A stretch of 64,000 nt of DNA from Rhynchospora pubera (lineage: Eukaryota; Streptophyta; Magnoliopsida; Poales; Cyperaceae): the NCBI GenBank assembly GCA_028095005.1, contig CM051460.1, forward strand, positions 66,441,676 through 66,505,675, read 5' to 3'. Made by a program: the position numbers and the translations under genes. The notes below the pieces were generated by a model, which was given only the letters and a program-made list of their open reading frames with translations, was not told the origin of the DNA and did not search any database. Each line of letters starts with the position of its first letter. Position 1 is the first letter of the stretch. This document shows positions 12,227 through 24,224 of the stretch, piece after piece.

Positions 12227-14281
12227 CTGACATTGTCCTTAAGACTTCGAGAATGCAGAAGAGTCCTGTTGGGATCAGTAGTATAACTCCTTTTGTTTGT
12301 GATTCATTTATGTAAATTAGGCTCGAATTTGGGCATGTATGTAGGTTCATATGAAATGTATAGCTTAAAATATTCTTTTGGTCCTTGGTGTTGAACATTG
12401 GTGTTGTTTTACAGATTTTATTTGAGTCTAGCACACAGTTAGCTATCAACAGAATTTGGTTTCTGCTTATACAAAATCAGTTGAGGTTTCAATTTTAACT
12501 GTTCCGGAAGATGCAAGTGAAGAAAGGAGAAAACCTGAAAAACTGGGATAAAATGTTGTTCTCTCACATTTTGTACTGTTTCAGTTCTTTTTGATAGAAA
12601 GTTATAGATTTCAGCCACTTTTTGACGATATCTGGTAGAGGCTTGGAAGCTACATTGAGTGAAAATTTGGCATTTTAAAAGTAAATTACCAAATCACTTA
12701 GAATAGACTTATCTCTTCAGTACCAAATTGGCAGCAATTGTGCCAACACAAATGCATACTTATTTTTCAAAACATGTCTGACAATTTTGCTCATGTAATT
12801 GGAAGCTATTTGACAGCAGGTAGCAAACAGTTGATGTTCAACTGTTGATCAAAATTTTGTACTAATTGACAAATGTGTTGTAGAAGTACTGAGTAGAAAA
12901 GAGATTCTGTTACAAAGTCTAACACTAGTCCACAGTGGGCCTGATTCTGTTACTTAATAATTATAAACTAATTAATATACAATGAGTGGCTTGTTGATAG
13001 CATTTTTGCTTTATGTGGTAACAATTCGCAAGTAACTGATTGATCTGGTTTCATATTTCTGTGTGTTTTCTTTCTCTATTATTCTGCTTCTTTGCTTTAT
13101 CAAAGAAGTTGATGCGGAAATAGTAAGTAGTACCTGTATGCAATCTGTATTTCTACTTATGGTAAATTGATGTTTATCTTATTTGAAACCTTAATCATAT
13201 ATCTTTAGCACTTCTACCTAGTGGGGAAACCTAATTTTGTTTCTCATTGTTCCACCCAAGAAATTCATTAATAAAATTACTCAGTCGACAAATTTTACTG
13301 GTACGTTCACTGAAAGTTAAACGATAGAGGAATTGATGGTTTCAGTGTCAAGTGCTTCATGTATGATTTAGTTTGAGGATTTGGGGGATGCTTCAAGAGA
13401 AATCAGCTTCATAAGCAGTCTCTGACCCTAAACCGTCGATATTTGGTTGTCAACAAGAGGCACTGTGGAGGCTGTTATTGTAAAGCCTCACCGCAACAGA
13501 ACATAAATCAATATTTAACAGAAAATCTTACAGAACCAGCTCTTGGTATATTGCAAAGAGCAACGCAGCTCTAGCGGAGGTCACAATGATGAGTTGTGAT
13601 ATTTAATTTCGAAATAAATCGAAGGACTTGATCATCTTATCTTAAAAAATAAATAAATAAAGAAGAAAATTTTGACTTCCAATTAGAAGTTGGCATGCAT
13701 ATTATGGTGTGCAAAATGGGCCGCAGGGGCGTATGTATTGATCTTAAAAAATAATAAAAAAAATAGAAAATAAAAATGAACTTAAAATTGAATTTCAGCC
13801 TTTAATGAGTTATACTACTGCTAACATAATTTTTCCAGATTTAACTTTAGACGTGTTTGACAACTTCGACTTCGACCTTCCATTAATTTTCGCATTTCTA
13901 GATAATCTTAGTGGGCAATGTTTTTCCTAATTTTGTTTTCCTATTTGCAGCCAAGCCGTACGTATTTATTGAGATTGCGCTTTTATTTGCTTTTCTTGAA
14001 TGTTTAATTATGGCATGTTTAGCATTGAGAAAAAAAATAGTAAGAAATTTACTGAGAAGAATTTATATATTATTAGGTGAAAAACTGAAAATAAACATCA
14101 GCTGCTGAGTGCAGACGTCAATTAATTGGGAAAATAATTAATTGAGGGGTACATATATTATATCCAAGCCGCTAGTCTGTCTTTTTGTTTGCATCTCTGT
14201 GGAGTAATTAATTTTTACTCCATCGGAAATGAAGGAGCTACACTTGACATCAACAATTAATGAACGCAGTTTTGACATTAA
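12227..14281. other. 3' flank of F-box copy 3 and intergenic DNA
   Basis: The stretch from about 12960 to 13260 matches the 3' flank of the intact F-box gene. No gene is recognised in the remainder. The ORFs there are short, AT-biased and unsupported. Confidence 0.5.
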
Positions 14282-14524
14282 TTAATGATCAGATCCAATG
14301 TCTTCGTCTTTGTTCCTGCCTCTTCCACAAGTGCGAGTGCCACTGCATCCATCGATGATCATCAACCCTTTTCTAACATGTCCATGAGTGATATTGAGTG
14401 ACAAGTTTCGCCTAAAAGTTCTGGTCAGGGATTCATAAAACTTGGGAACAGGTAACGGGTTTCCAATTTCAATAACATATAGAGCAATTAGGAGACAAAT
14501 AATACAAAAGATCGATAAAATCAA
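14282..14524 (-). CDS. Possible small secreted peptide, unidentified
   Basis: This 80-residue single-exon ORF starts with a hydrophobic stretch that looks like a signal peptide (ILSIFCIICLLIALYVIEIG). A basic middle part and a short tail with two cysteines (GCSGTRTCGRGRN) follow. That arrangement is seen in plant signalling-peptide precursors, but I recognise no family motif. The codon use and AT-rich surroundings could equally produce it by chance. Treat it as a weak candidate. Confidence 0.2.
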   Translation of the reverse strand: MILSIFCIICLLIALYVIEIGNPLPVPKFYESLTRTFRRNLSLNITHGHVRKGLMIIDGCSGTRTCGRGRNKDEDIGSDH

Positions 14525-14768
14525 TGTTTCGTTATATAGTAAAGGTAATTTATTACACGACTATATATATTAAAGTTGTGTCATATTTATACTTCTCTTT
14601 AAAAAAATTAGGAAGACGTTAACCTCCTTGCATGGCTGTACCGAGAAGTGAGACGAGAAATTGACAAAATAAATGCTGAGATGAGAAAGTTACGGATTGA
14701 GAAAGATAGGATAGGATCTATTTATATCAATCAGCTACCTTATGTGAGCGCAAGTACTATATTATTGG

Positions 14769-16994
14769 TGTTGGAATATTTAGGAAATCTTACAAGAAAT
14801 ATTTCATCATTTGTGGACATATATTGTTTGATGAATAAGGATTGTTGAATATGGTAATATTCCAAGAATAAATATGGCTATCAAGTGTAATATTTTGGAG
14901 ATTTGTGTAAAAGATTGTGATGCCTAATATTGGTGGATTTGTAATTAAATATTGTCATATGTTGATGGACCATTATGGTAATACTTGGATGACACTCTTG
15001 TTGTCTCCACTATAAATAAGGAGTTGGTCCCCAGGAGACAAGACACATAATAGACAGTAGAAATTGCATACATGTGTTGATAGTAATTTTCTCTTCTAGC
15101 CTTCTCTTTCGATTCTCTCCATCAGAATTTGTGAGAATAGAGTGCTCGATGTTTAGGCGCGATACTCTAAGGCACGTCTTGCTCTTCTGGAAGATCTCTC
15201 TCCCTACCATAGTGCATGCACGTACGTTGCTGAGGCATTATGGAGCTTAGAAGACCTATTCAAGATCATAGAATAACCAGATGGATTCAGGTAACGCTTC
15301 CGCTTAGTTTATGTTAAAGTTTCACATGAGTCGTTCCTTGAATTGAAAACCTAACAAGTGGCATCAGAGCTAACTCATGTTGAATCATTATGATTTCGAT
15401 TTCTATCTGGTTAAAATCTTTGATTTTTTTTAAAGAAAAATAATTAAAGTTTGGTTAGCGCTCAAAAGGTTTTTTTTTGTTATACAGCGTATGTATTACT
15501 GATATTTTAATTAGTAATATAAAAAAAATATAAAGTTTTCTTAAAAGTTGCATATATATGGTTATTTAAAAAAAATATTTGGACCGAATATAAAAGTGAA
15601 ATTGACGTTAAAAAAAATGATGAAATAAGTTATTTTTTTATTCGGCAACTATTATAAAATTGTTAGTTTCCTTTTTTTCAATCATTAATTAAGAAGACTA
15701 AATATTATTTTGCTAATTAAGATTATATGGTATCAAATCTATTTTTTTGGAAATTATCTTTTGATTTGGTAATAACAATTGGAATATTATTAATTAAGAA
15801 AATTTTTTTGGTAACTAAACTTTAATTTTGATATATGGCATGTTAAATTTTGGATTGATATTGAAATTAGCATTATATGGTAATCAAACCTTCCAAAATT
15901 TTGTACGTATTTTATTCAAGTTTTATGTTTGGTAATTATACCATCTATTTTTGTAACTAATTAGCAACTAGATGAAATAAATTTAGTATGGTTTAATTTA
16001 AATTAAGTAAGCTTATTAAAGAAATTATCAAAATTTGATTACGTTAAGCATTTAGTTTTGGAAATAAGCATGATTTGAAAATAACAATTTAAAATTGTTA
16101 ATTAAGAATTTATTTTATGAAAATTTTGATATAAGGTATATTTGAATATCAAAATTCATGCTTAATTAAAATTTTAGAAGATTTTCTTTTGATATAAAGT
16201 AATTGTTGAATATCAAATTTAAATTTATTATCTGACTTAATTAATAGATGAATTAAAAGTAGTTTTGTTGTCAAGGTAAGGGAGAAAATCTTTAGGATTT
16301 CTCGATTAGTTTGAGACGACTTTTACTTTTCTATGCCTACGGTCCATCAAACAGTTTATTTCACTCTGAAATAATTGGTTCTAGTTGAAGTTTTGGTTGC
16401 AAACTGTTAGGTATTGACCAAATTGAGTTTGAACGATGCGTTAGATGCCATAACGTTTCGTCTTGGTTATTATGCAGTTCGTACATGTTTTGTACAAGCA
16501 ACAATTGGTTACCATTTATGACCTTTTGTACTAGTTAGGTACAAATAGCACCTATATTTCTTCCTCTTCTTTCCTCTGTCGTGGTTTTCATTAGTAAGAG
16601 CTGTAAGCGTTGGGTTACACCATATGACCCTGACCTTTTCTGGGAATCTTGTCTGGATGTGGTGTAATTTTAATGGCTCCTGGCTGAAGAGGAAACCATC
16701 GCTTTCTTTCCATATCTTAATGCAATACATAGGCTTGTATGGTCATATCTCTCTTATGGTCTCTTTTGAATAGTTTGTTACTTACCAAAACATGTTGTTT
16801 AAGGTTTGACGATCTGTATGTATGCCATACAATTCGTTATATAAATACCTTTAGATTATGCAACCGAGTTCAAGTTAAATCATCTTAGGTCAGATTTGTT
16901 AAACTTTTCAAACAAGTTAAATGTGCATATTGAAAAATTTATTTATTTTTGGGTATACTTTAAATCCAAAATAAAGATATTAAATATTCCAACA
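14769..16994 (+). mobile_element. LTR-type element with TSD ATTGG and an internal PBS-like site
   Basis: The ends are TGTTGGAATATTTA and TAAATATTCCAACA, a 14-bp perfect inverted repeat with TG...CA tips. They are flanked by the 5-bp direct repeat ATTGG (14764-14768 and 16995-16999). A TATA box (TATAAATA, 15011-15018) precedes leader-like sequence. At 15358-15371 TGGCATCAGAGCTA resembles the initiator-Met-tRNA primer-binding site, following an LTR-like end CCTAACA. The right end does not repeat the left LTR body, so the structure is rearranged. The interior from 15400 to 16980 is AT-rich, with no recognisable gag or pol. It is either a degenerate non-autonomous copia-like element or a long solo LTR. 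Confidence 0.65.
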
Positions 16995-17796
16995 ATTGGA
17001 GCACATCATACGATATCATTCTCGAACTCGATTGCAGTACTTTTTTTCTCGATTTTTTTTTTTGGGTTCTAAAGATCAAGTATTTTGATATTTTCTTGAT
17101 TTTAATGGTCAGATCTGAACCAGATCCGGTACTTCATCTCACTAGTACTGTCAACGAAAATGGGGGCGTTCATATGATATGCGCCTCGATCCATTTTATA
17201 ACTAAAAGGTTTTTTTTAAGACAAGTAATTAAAGCCCAATTAGTAGGCCCAATGGGCGGAAATTAATTGGTCAACGAAACCGCTAGAACATCAGTAATTG
17301 ATAACACAAACAGCAAAAAGAGGATGCATTGAATCCTTTTTGGGTATAATTAATGATATCTTTCCTTTCCAGTTTCGTCCTAGATTTCTACATTTGTACT
17401 TTGTAATTTTGTATCAAAAAGTATGTCATCGACTTATTGTCCCTTGCTCTGTTGCTCAGTGAGACTGACTCTCACCTTCCTTTGTTAAGAAATGGGGAAT
17501 GAAATCGATGAACAAGGACATGATACTTTACATTTTAGGTTCATTGAGGGTTGAATTCTTTGGAAGAAACCAGCATCTGCTTTCAAAAGATAGAAAAGAC
17601 AGAATTGCATAATGCATAAACATAACAGAATTAATTAACATAATTGCAAATTCATCATTAAAAAATTAGGACAACACAACAATTAATGTGTCTTGCATAC
17701 TGGAATACACATATTTTTGTAGGAAAATACTATCACAAATCTACACAGCACAATGACTAGCTAGAACACAAATTCAAGTGCAGCACACACGACCGA
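16995..17796. other. Intergenic, 3' side of the DUF688-like gene
   Basis: No gene or bounded repeat is seen here. The part nearest 17797 would contain the 3' UTR of the minus-strand gene. Confidence 0.5.
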
Positions 17797-18174
17797 CTAT
17801 GTTGGCAGATATGAAATTTTTGAAGATCGTGTACCGGCCTTTCTAAACCCGAGTCTATGAAAGAACGAACCAATAAAGTTAAATATTGACCTCTTCTTCT
17901 TTTCATCCTTACTTCTTGTCTTGTTATGACCAGCTCGGAATGACGGCGGAGGTGTTATCGGCGGAATCAAAGAAGCAGAGGCTGCGACTTTCGGTGTACC
18001 AGGCTGAGACTCCCAGACAAACGGAACCGAAGTCGGTGCGGCCCCATAAATTCTAAAGGAAGGGGTGGATAAAGATATCTCCTTAGAAAGTAGCCTTGCA
18101 AAAAACTTGTTCTCTTTCTTGATGTGTAGAGGGCTTCTTGTTGGATCTTGAGTGTTGTTATCTTGCATTTTCAT
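17797..18174 (-). CDS. DUF688-like small plant protein
   Basis: This is a single-exon gene of 125 residues. The hallmark is the motif VPFVWESQPGTPK at about residues 51-63, shared by a plant-specific family usually annotated as DUF688 or uncharacterised. A proline-rich stretch (IPPITPPPSFR) follows. A lysine-rich segment (DEKKKRS) and an amphipathic FNFIGSFFHRLGFRK stretch come next. There is no signal peptide or membrane segment. The molecular function of the family is unknown to me. The start codon lies just downstream, on the minus strand, of a long GA/CT repeat at 18177-18218 that should form its 5' UTR. The motif and the clean ORF make this a probable real gene. Confidence 0.78.
   Translation of the reverse strand: MKMQDNNTQDPTRSPLHIKKENKFFARLLSKEISLSTPSFRIYGAAPTSVPFVWESQPGTPKVAASASLIPPITPPPSFRAGHNKTRSKDEKKKRSIFNFIGSFFHRLGFRKAGTRSSKISYLPT

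Positions 18175-18176
<2 letters not shown>

Positions 18177-18218
<42 letters not shown>
18177..18218. repeat. (GA)n microsatellite in the 5' leader of the DUF688-like gene
   Basis: About 20 GA units lie immediately upstream of the start codon of the minus-strand gene, where they read as CT repeats. Pyrimidine-rich CT repeats are common in plant 5' UTRs and can affect expression. Confidence 0.9.
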
Positions 18219-18221
<3 letters not shown>

Positions 18222-18618
18222 AGAGGAGAGGGTCAGGGAATTAAGGAGGAAGGGGGTGTTGTCTAAGAGGATGGATGGATCTACTTTAAGAGTGGCATGA
18301 TGCACATGCATGTTACATGGTGAGTTGACATTGGGATTGATGCAGCTTTAATACTTTTTCTGAAAGGAAGTGGAATCTGGGGTACGGAATTTATAAGGGG
18401 TTTAGATGTTTCATGGTGATTATTTTACATACATCATACATGTTTATACTGTTTAAATACTGACAATGTGCTGTTTCATGCAGTATATATTAGGTTAACA
18501 TTTAATTTAAGAATTAAAACACGTACAGATCATTGGACCTTGTTTCTTATTGGTGTGCTCGTAAAGGTTTCAATTAAAGAGGATCGGATCAAAACTGGAT
18601 AGCTATATATAATAGATC

Positions 18619-20064
18619 TAGGGCTGTCAAACGTGGTTAACGACCACGGAAAGAACCCAGATCGTTATTGTTTTGTTTAATTAAACGACACAGATTCATT
18701 TGCTGTTAACCAAATCGTTTATCAAACGATACAGAAATTAATTACGTTTGTCGTTTCGTTTAATTTAAACGACATAACGATTTAACGTTTGTCAGTATGC
18801 ATCAGCGAAGAACATATAATCACACATAAGTTAAATATATCAAAATTTGAAGCTCGCAACATATACAAACATATATAACAATGAGACAATGACATAATTG
18901 AATCCAACATCAACCCAGATACACAATTAAGGCCTAAGACTTGAAAAAAAAAACAGAAAGCATCACATCACTGGAAAAAAAAATAGATTGCATCATCACA
19001 TCAACCCAAATGCATAATTGAATCCAATATCAACCCAAATATACAAACAGATTTACCAATCTCAAGTTCTCAACTCCATTTTCTCATATAGCCAATGACT
19101 TGAAAGAAAAAAAACAGATTGTTGACATCGCAGAAAGAAGTTGAGACAGAAATAAAATCCATTGATATAGACAGAAATAAAATCAGATATTAAAAGCAAA
19201 CCACAATAGAAAGGGAAAAGACGATATTGAATAAAATTCATATTTTACCTTAAAACAAATCAATTTGCACTCTCCTCTTTCTGTCTCTCAATCACTCTCT
19301 TTTTTCTTCTTCTCGGCCTCTCTTCCTCATATAAACAATCGAAAGAATATCATTTCTTAGTTTCACATAAGGAACGAAATCGATTTTTGATAAATACAAA
19401 GAAGAAAAAGCCAAATCAGCAAATGAAAACTAGGACAAACTTGTCCTGCGGCCTCATCCTCCTGATTTACTGCTCTACTCACTAATTCTTAAATGGTCTT
19501 TGAATTGGTCAGCTTTGTCTAGGGTTGAAAACTGGGGTTTAGTCAAGTAAAGGTCATGATTGCTGGTGGCGATATGGTCTTGGCAAACGATCTCATCGCC
19601 GTTCTCTCAGATCACTCAGATTCGAGAGAGAGAGAGAGAGAGAGAGAGAGGGAAACAAATCTGAGATTGAGTGAGCAAGGTAGGGAGAGAGAGGGGTAGA
19701 CATACGAGATGTGTCGGCCATGCTTGAGTTTCAAGAGAGAGAAAGAAAAAGAGGCAAGCGGCGCCGCTCGGAAGGGATGGGGGAATAAAACCTAGACTCA
19801 GGAAGTGATCAACTCCCCCCTCAAATCCTCCGCCCTCCTCTTTGTTATTAACCTATTCTAAAATGGTAAAATAATAACGCGAAAACGAAATAACGAAAAC
19901 GAAACACCTTATTCTGTTTACCGTTCTGTTTATGTGTCTGATATACCTGTTTATTTCGCTTAGCGTTTCGTTTCATTAACGAAACAAGTTTTGATGGCGT
20001 TAACCATTCCGTTAACTACTAACGTTACGGCATCACGTTGATTTTTGCTCCGTTGACAGCTCTA
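18619..20064. mobile_element. Non-autonomous hAT element, 1.45 kb, exact 8-bp TSD
   Basis: The termini are TAGGGCTGTCAAACG and CGTTGACAGCTCTA, flanked by exact direct repeats AATAGATC (18611-18618 and 20065-20072). The subterminal regions carry many AACGAAAC/GTTTCGTT words in both orientations, as in hAT subterminal repeats. The interior contains a GA microsatellite at 19624-19650 and shows no transposase. It is a deletion derivative that would need a transposase from elsewhere. Confidence 0.9.
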
Positions 20065-20074
20065 AATAGATCAG

Positions 20075-20500
20075 AAGGTTCCCTGCCCACATTTTAGATG
20101 CTTCAAATATCTCAAAACACACTTTTTAACTACTTTTACAAATTGTAAAATTCAAATTTCGAATTCAAACTGTTGAACTTATTCCATATAACTAGCAATG
20201 CATTTTCATATAAGTTTTATAATTTTTGAAGTTTATTTGATACTTGATCAAAAGATTGAATATTGAACGAATCTAGTTAAATATGATAGATTAATTCTAA
20301 TCTGTTCATATTTTAGCATCTTGATCAAGTATCAAATAAACTTTAAAATTTATAAAATTTATATAAAGATGTATCGCTCATTATATCAAATAAGATCAAC
20401 GGTTTGGATTCGAAGCTTAAATTTTATATTTTGAAAAAATAATTCAAAAATGTGTTTTGGGGATTTTGGGGGCATTTAATATGTTGGCACTAAAACCTCC
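20075..20500. mobile_element. Palindromic MITE-like element
   Basis: The two halves are inverted copies. TTTGATACTTGATCAA at about 20236 pairs with TTGATCAAGTATCAAA at about 20322, and GCAATGCATTTTCATATAAG pairs with TATATAAAGATGTATCGCTC. The outer ends GGTTCCCTGCCCACAT and ATGTTGGCACTAAAACC are related. The core is shared with the element at 45028-47232. No exact target duplication was found, so the ends are approximate. Confidence 0.6.
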
Positions 20501-20990
20501 CACCATAATAAAGATAGTAAAATATTTATAAATTATTTGAGGACAAAAATAATCTAAATTACCCAAAACTGATATTTGTTTTTTTTTTTTAAGAAAGAGA
20601 TATTCCCAGCTATGCATAACACAGTAATATAATTATATAAAACTGATGTAGTATAGGAATATTATACATATATAGCACCAGAGTCCAATTGAATAAACAA
20701 GTGTACATGTGCAATAGGCTTATTGCAAAATAATCTATCGTGCAAAAGTCAAATGTGCAATGTAAAAACTCAATTGTGCATTTTATAAATAGTTTAAATA
20801 ATGAATGTGAAAATTAAAATATATAGCAACTTTGTAAGGGAGCACATTCAGGCAAAAAAAAATAAATAAATAAATTACACACACACAAAAAAAAAGAATA
20901 ATTCAAGACGCACAAGCTGATCTGTTATATGTTGTAACTAGCAAACGTACCACCGAATGAGTGGGAAAACAAAAATTATATATATAGAGA
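20501..20990. other. AT-rich intergenic DNA
   Basis: No gene or bounded element is recognised in this stretch. Confidence 0.5.
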
Positions 20991-20997
20991 GAGAGAG

Positions 20998-21411
20998 TGT
21001 GTGTTTTGCTACGTTGAATTGTAACTCATCAAAAGGTCGGTGAGTCGCGTTCAAAATTTTTAAATCTAGTTTAAAATGACTGATTCAAACCGTCTAATAC
21101 GATCTCCCTATTAAAATCCCCATGCAGACCAAATTTTACATTTTTTCGAAATTTTTAAGTATTTTTTTGAAATTTTAGAAAATCGTTAATGTAATTAGTT
21201 CTGAACCGTTCAAAAACAGCAGTTTTTAAAAAATTGAAAAAATATTAAAAAATTTCAAAAAATATATATAATTTGGTTTGCATTGAGATTTCAATAGAGA
21301 AATCATATTGGACGGTTTGGATCGATCATTTTAAACTAGATTCATGAGCTTTGAGCGAGACTCACCGACCCTTGGGTGAGTTGCACCTCACCATAGCAAA
21401 ACTCATACATA
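20998..21411. mobile_element. Long-palindrome element with GTTTTGCTA ends
   Basis: The left half (GTTTTGCTACGTTG, AAGGTCGGTGAGTC, then GATCTCCCTATT) is repeated inverted in the right half (GACTCACCGACCCTTGG, then ACCATAGCAAAAC), giving a hairpin-like element of about 410 bp. The arms share the words GATCTCCCTATTGAAATC and ACATTTTTTCGAAATTTTT with the neighbour at 21412 and more distantly with the copies near 24225 and 59070. It is non-coding. Confidence 0.7.
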
Positions 21412-23075
21412 GAGTTTTGTAATCGTGAGGTGCAACTCACCAAATGTGTCCGTGAGTTGCGATAAAAACTTTTATATCTAGATCAAAATGACCGATCCAA
21501 ACCGTCTAAGATGATCTCCCTATTGAAATCTCCATACAGACCATATTTTACATTTTTTCGAAATTTTTAAGTATTTTTTATTTTAGAAAATTATTAATCT
21601 AATTAGTTCTGAACCGTTCAAAAACAGTAGTTGTCACACCCCGTATCCGGGATATGAGGCGTGAGGTGAGACAGTATCTGATCATCCATCCGACGGTCCG
21701 TCAACCTACGTCACAACATAAATAAAAGCAAAACAGAGTCAGCTACAAAGCCGAGTAACCAGTTATTTAACGACGCAGCTTCTCTATAACTAATTTATAT
21801 AAGAAAAATCAACCGATCGGATTAATCCACACACAATAACAATAAAATTAAATATATTTCACAGAGATCAACGGGTCTAGGTTTTCTAAAATTAGTTTCT
21901 CGTATCACTTTCAGACTAGCGCGAATCCCTCTCTATGCGATTCCGCTTCACGATCCATATCACTTTTCCATTTCAAATCAAGTCATATCAAAGACCCATT
22001 GACTCGTAAAATACATCAGTCATAATTCTCATATATCAATTCAATCAAATAAATAAACAATATTTAAATCAATCAATGCGAAAATTAAATTATAGAGAAG
22101 TCTGGTTACCTGACGAACGGTAAATGACAATGATCGAGACGTAGAACTCAAATTCCAATCGGATGACCAATGAAATATCACTTTGTATTCAAATAGTGTA
22201 TTATACTTTAAATGGAGATGAATATCAAAATTAATAGCTATTTATTTATTTTCGAATGGAAAAGAAACATAGTTAAGGAATTCTAATAGGCCAAGATGCA
22301 TGGGTTTCAAGATTAATAAATTTTGTAATAACCGAATGCATAAACAAAGGCTCGGTTTAAATGAATGAATGCAAGGTTTCACAAGGAAACAACAAATAAC
22401 CGTTTATTTATTTGTGCCGCAAGAAACTTTTTTTTTTTAGTTTAATTTAATGGTAATAAAACAAAGGCATATTGATTGGGTCACGGTTATGGACAATAAA
22501 TTTATTTGAGGATGCATGGTTGCATTAGAAAATAACAATTATATATAAAATTAAATGCTGTCACATTAGACCCAAAGGTAAAGACACGATTTAAATATTG
22601 TTATGATCAAGAAGGACCGGTTAATAAGATGAATTGAAATTCTTATTAATTTCAAAATGGTTAAGGGAAATGGAATAAGCAAATGAGAACTCTGAATTTT
22701 TTTTATACGAAATAGAAAAGATATTCATAAAAATAATGTTTAACTTTACTATTGAAATTTAAGACATTTACATAAAATAAACAATATCAATTCTAAAAAT
22801 TTGTCAAAATCAGGGGTGTTACAGTAGTTTGTAAAAATCCGAAAATTCCAAAGCGTTATGAATTTTTTACTACTTTTTTTTAGAATTTTTTAATATATAG
22901 AACCTATGGCGAATACCGATCCAAACCGATCAGTATGATCTCCTTATTGAAATTTCCTTGCCGACCAAATTTTTTATTTTTACAAAATTATTAAGTATTT
23001 TTTTTTCGGATTTTAAACCAAATCAAATTAAGCCAATCCAATGTACATATTGAAATCTCAAAAATCCTTAATCTA
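21412..23075. mobile_element. Second palindromic element, broken by a solo LTR
   Basis: The left arm (GAGTTTTGTAATCGTGAGG, ACTCACCAAATGTGTC) begins directly after the previous element and is homologous to its arm. It is interrupted at 21632 by a solo LTR and resumes at 22824. Downstream from about 22900 are further diverged arm fragments (GATCTCCTTATTGAAATTTC, CATATTGAAATCTCA). The right limit is not clear. Confidence 0.55.
21632..22823. mobile_element. Solo LTR, gypsy-like termini, TSD GTAGT
   Basis: The element runs from TGTCACACCCCG to GGGGTGTTACA and is flanked by the exact 5-bp repeat GTAGT (21627-21631 and 22824-22828). Paired TGT(C/A)ACACCCC-like ends are familiar from plant Ty3/gypsy LTRs; lineage assignment is inference. 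It contains no open reading frame, primer-binding site or polypurine tract, as expected for a solo LTR. It sits inside a palindromic element and so is younger than it. Confidence 0.88.
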
Positions 23076-23259
23076 ATATATTTTTTCAGAAGATTTAAGT
23101 TTAATGTCTCGGCTTCTATTACTCGTTTTTGATACAAGAAGTTTTTTTTTTTTTGAACCGAAAGCTCTCCAAACAGGGAACCAAGCAATTTCATTAAAAG
23201 AGTTTTAACATACACAACAGTATTTGAAAGTAAATCTTAAGGGTTCTCTTCCAACGTTA
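23076..23259 (-). mobile_element. 5'-truncated LINE 3' end
   Basis: This 184-bp segment is identical to 24859-25041 apart from one T in a homopolymer. The other copy is the 3' untranslated end of the LINE remnant at 24859-25980, so this is a heavily 5'-truncated insertion of the same family on the minus strand. The near-identity points to recent activity or a recent local duplication. Confidence 0.8.
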
Positions 23260-23297
23260 AGTTTAATTTTGGTTAATTTCTTATTCCTGTAAATTTA

Positions 23298-23518
23298 GGG
23301 TGTGTTTGGATAAGCTTAGAATAAGGAATAAGAATAAGAAATTTCGGTATGCGTGCTTATTCTTATTCTTGTGCAACCCAAAGAACACAAGAATAAGAAA
23401 TTTGGGCCTTTATTCTTATACTAACAAAATCATGGTATAAGAATAAGGAATTTGGATAAGCACGCATACCGAAATTTCTTATTCTTATTCCTTATTCATG
23501 GCTCATCCAAACACACCC
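23298..23518. mobile_element. Tourist-like (PIF/Harbinger) MITE, TSD TTA
   Basis: Inverted termini GGGTGTGTTTGGAT and ATCCAAACACACCC are flanked by TTA on both sides (23295-23297 and 23519-23521). The 221-bp interior is palindromic (ATTCTTATTCTTGTG against CACAAGAATAAGAA) and non-coding. A 3-bp TTA target with GGG-starting ends fits PIF/Harbinger MITEs. Confidence 0.9.
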
Positions 23519-23521
23519 TTA

Positions 23522-24224
23522 ATGATTAAGGTCACATATGTAAAATTACCTAAATTTATTTTATAGACAAGTACATGACAACATGACACAAGAGGCCGAT
23601 AACAAAATTTTCGGAAAATGCCGTAAAATAAATTAATCCCACTAGCTACTGAGTTCTAATAATAAGATGGTGTTGGTGTGTATTATTATTGTCTATAAAT
23701 TAACCAAGCTCTCGTCAACCTAATTGTTGCTCAAAGCACCCTGAAAATTATGAAGTTAATTTGTAGGCTTGTAGCATTCATAAATTGTCAATGTTCCTTA
23801 ATAACTAATTAATACCAACCGTATATTATCTGCAGGGATTACAGATTACGGGTGTCCCAGTACCTAGTAGATATGTGATTTTTTTTCCCCTCCAAAACCA
23901 CCTAAAATTGATAGAACTCCATTACGGACCGATCGAGGCCACTTACAATTAAGATAGTCTGATCTGAATGGTCCACGTCTCAAAATTAGTTTTAATTTAT
24001 ATATCGTTAACTTTGAAAGCAAACTTCTATTATCAGCATCTCACTTTTAGTTGTTGTACTATATCTACATGCATTTTTGTTTGGATAATTCTAGTGGGCA
24101 TTGATGTTTTAAAGGATACATTTTCTAAATTCTGCACATCTTGTGACTAAAAATTAAACTTAAAAATATTTATGAACTTTTGTATGTTTAGAAACTAGAA
24201 AGAGATATTTTCTTATATAGATGA
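23522..24224. other. Intergenic DNA without recognised content
   Basis: I see no supported gene or bounded repeat. Confidence 0.5.
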
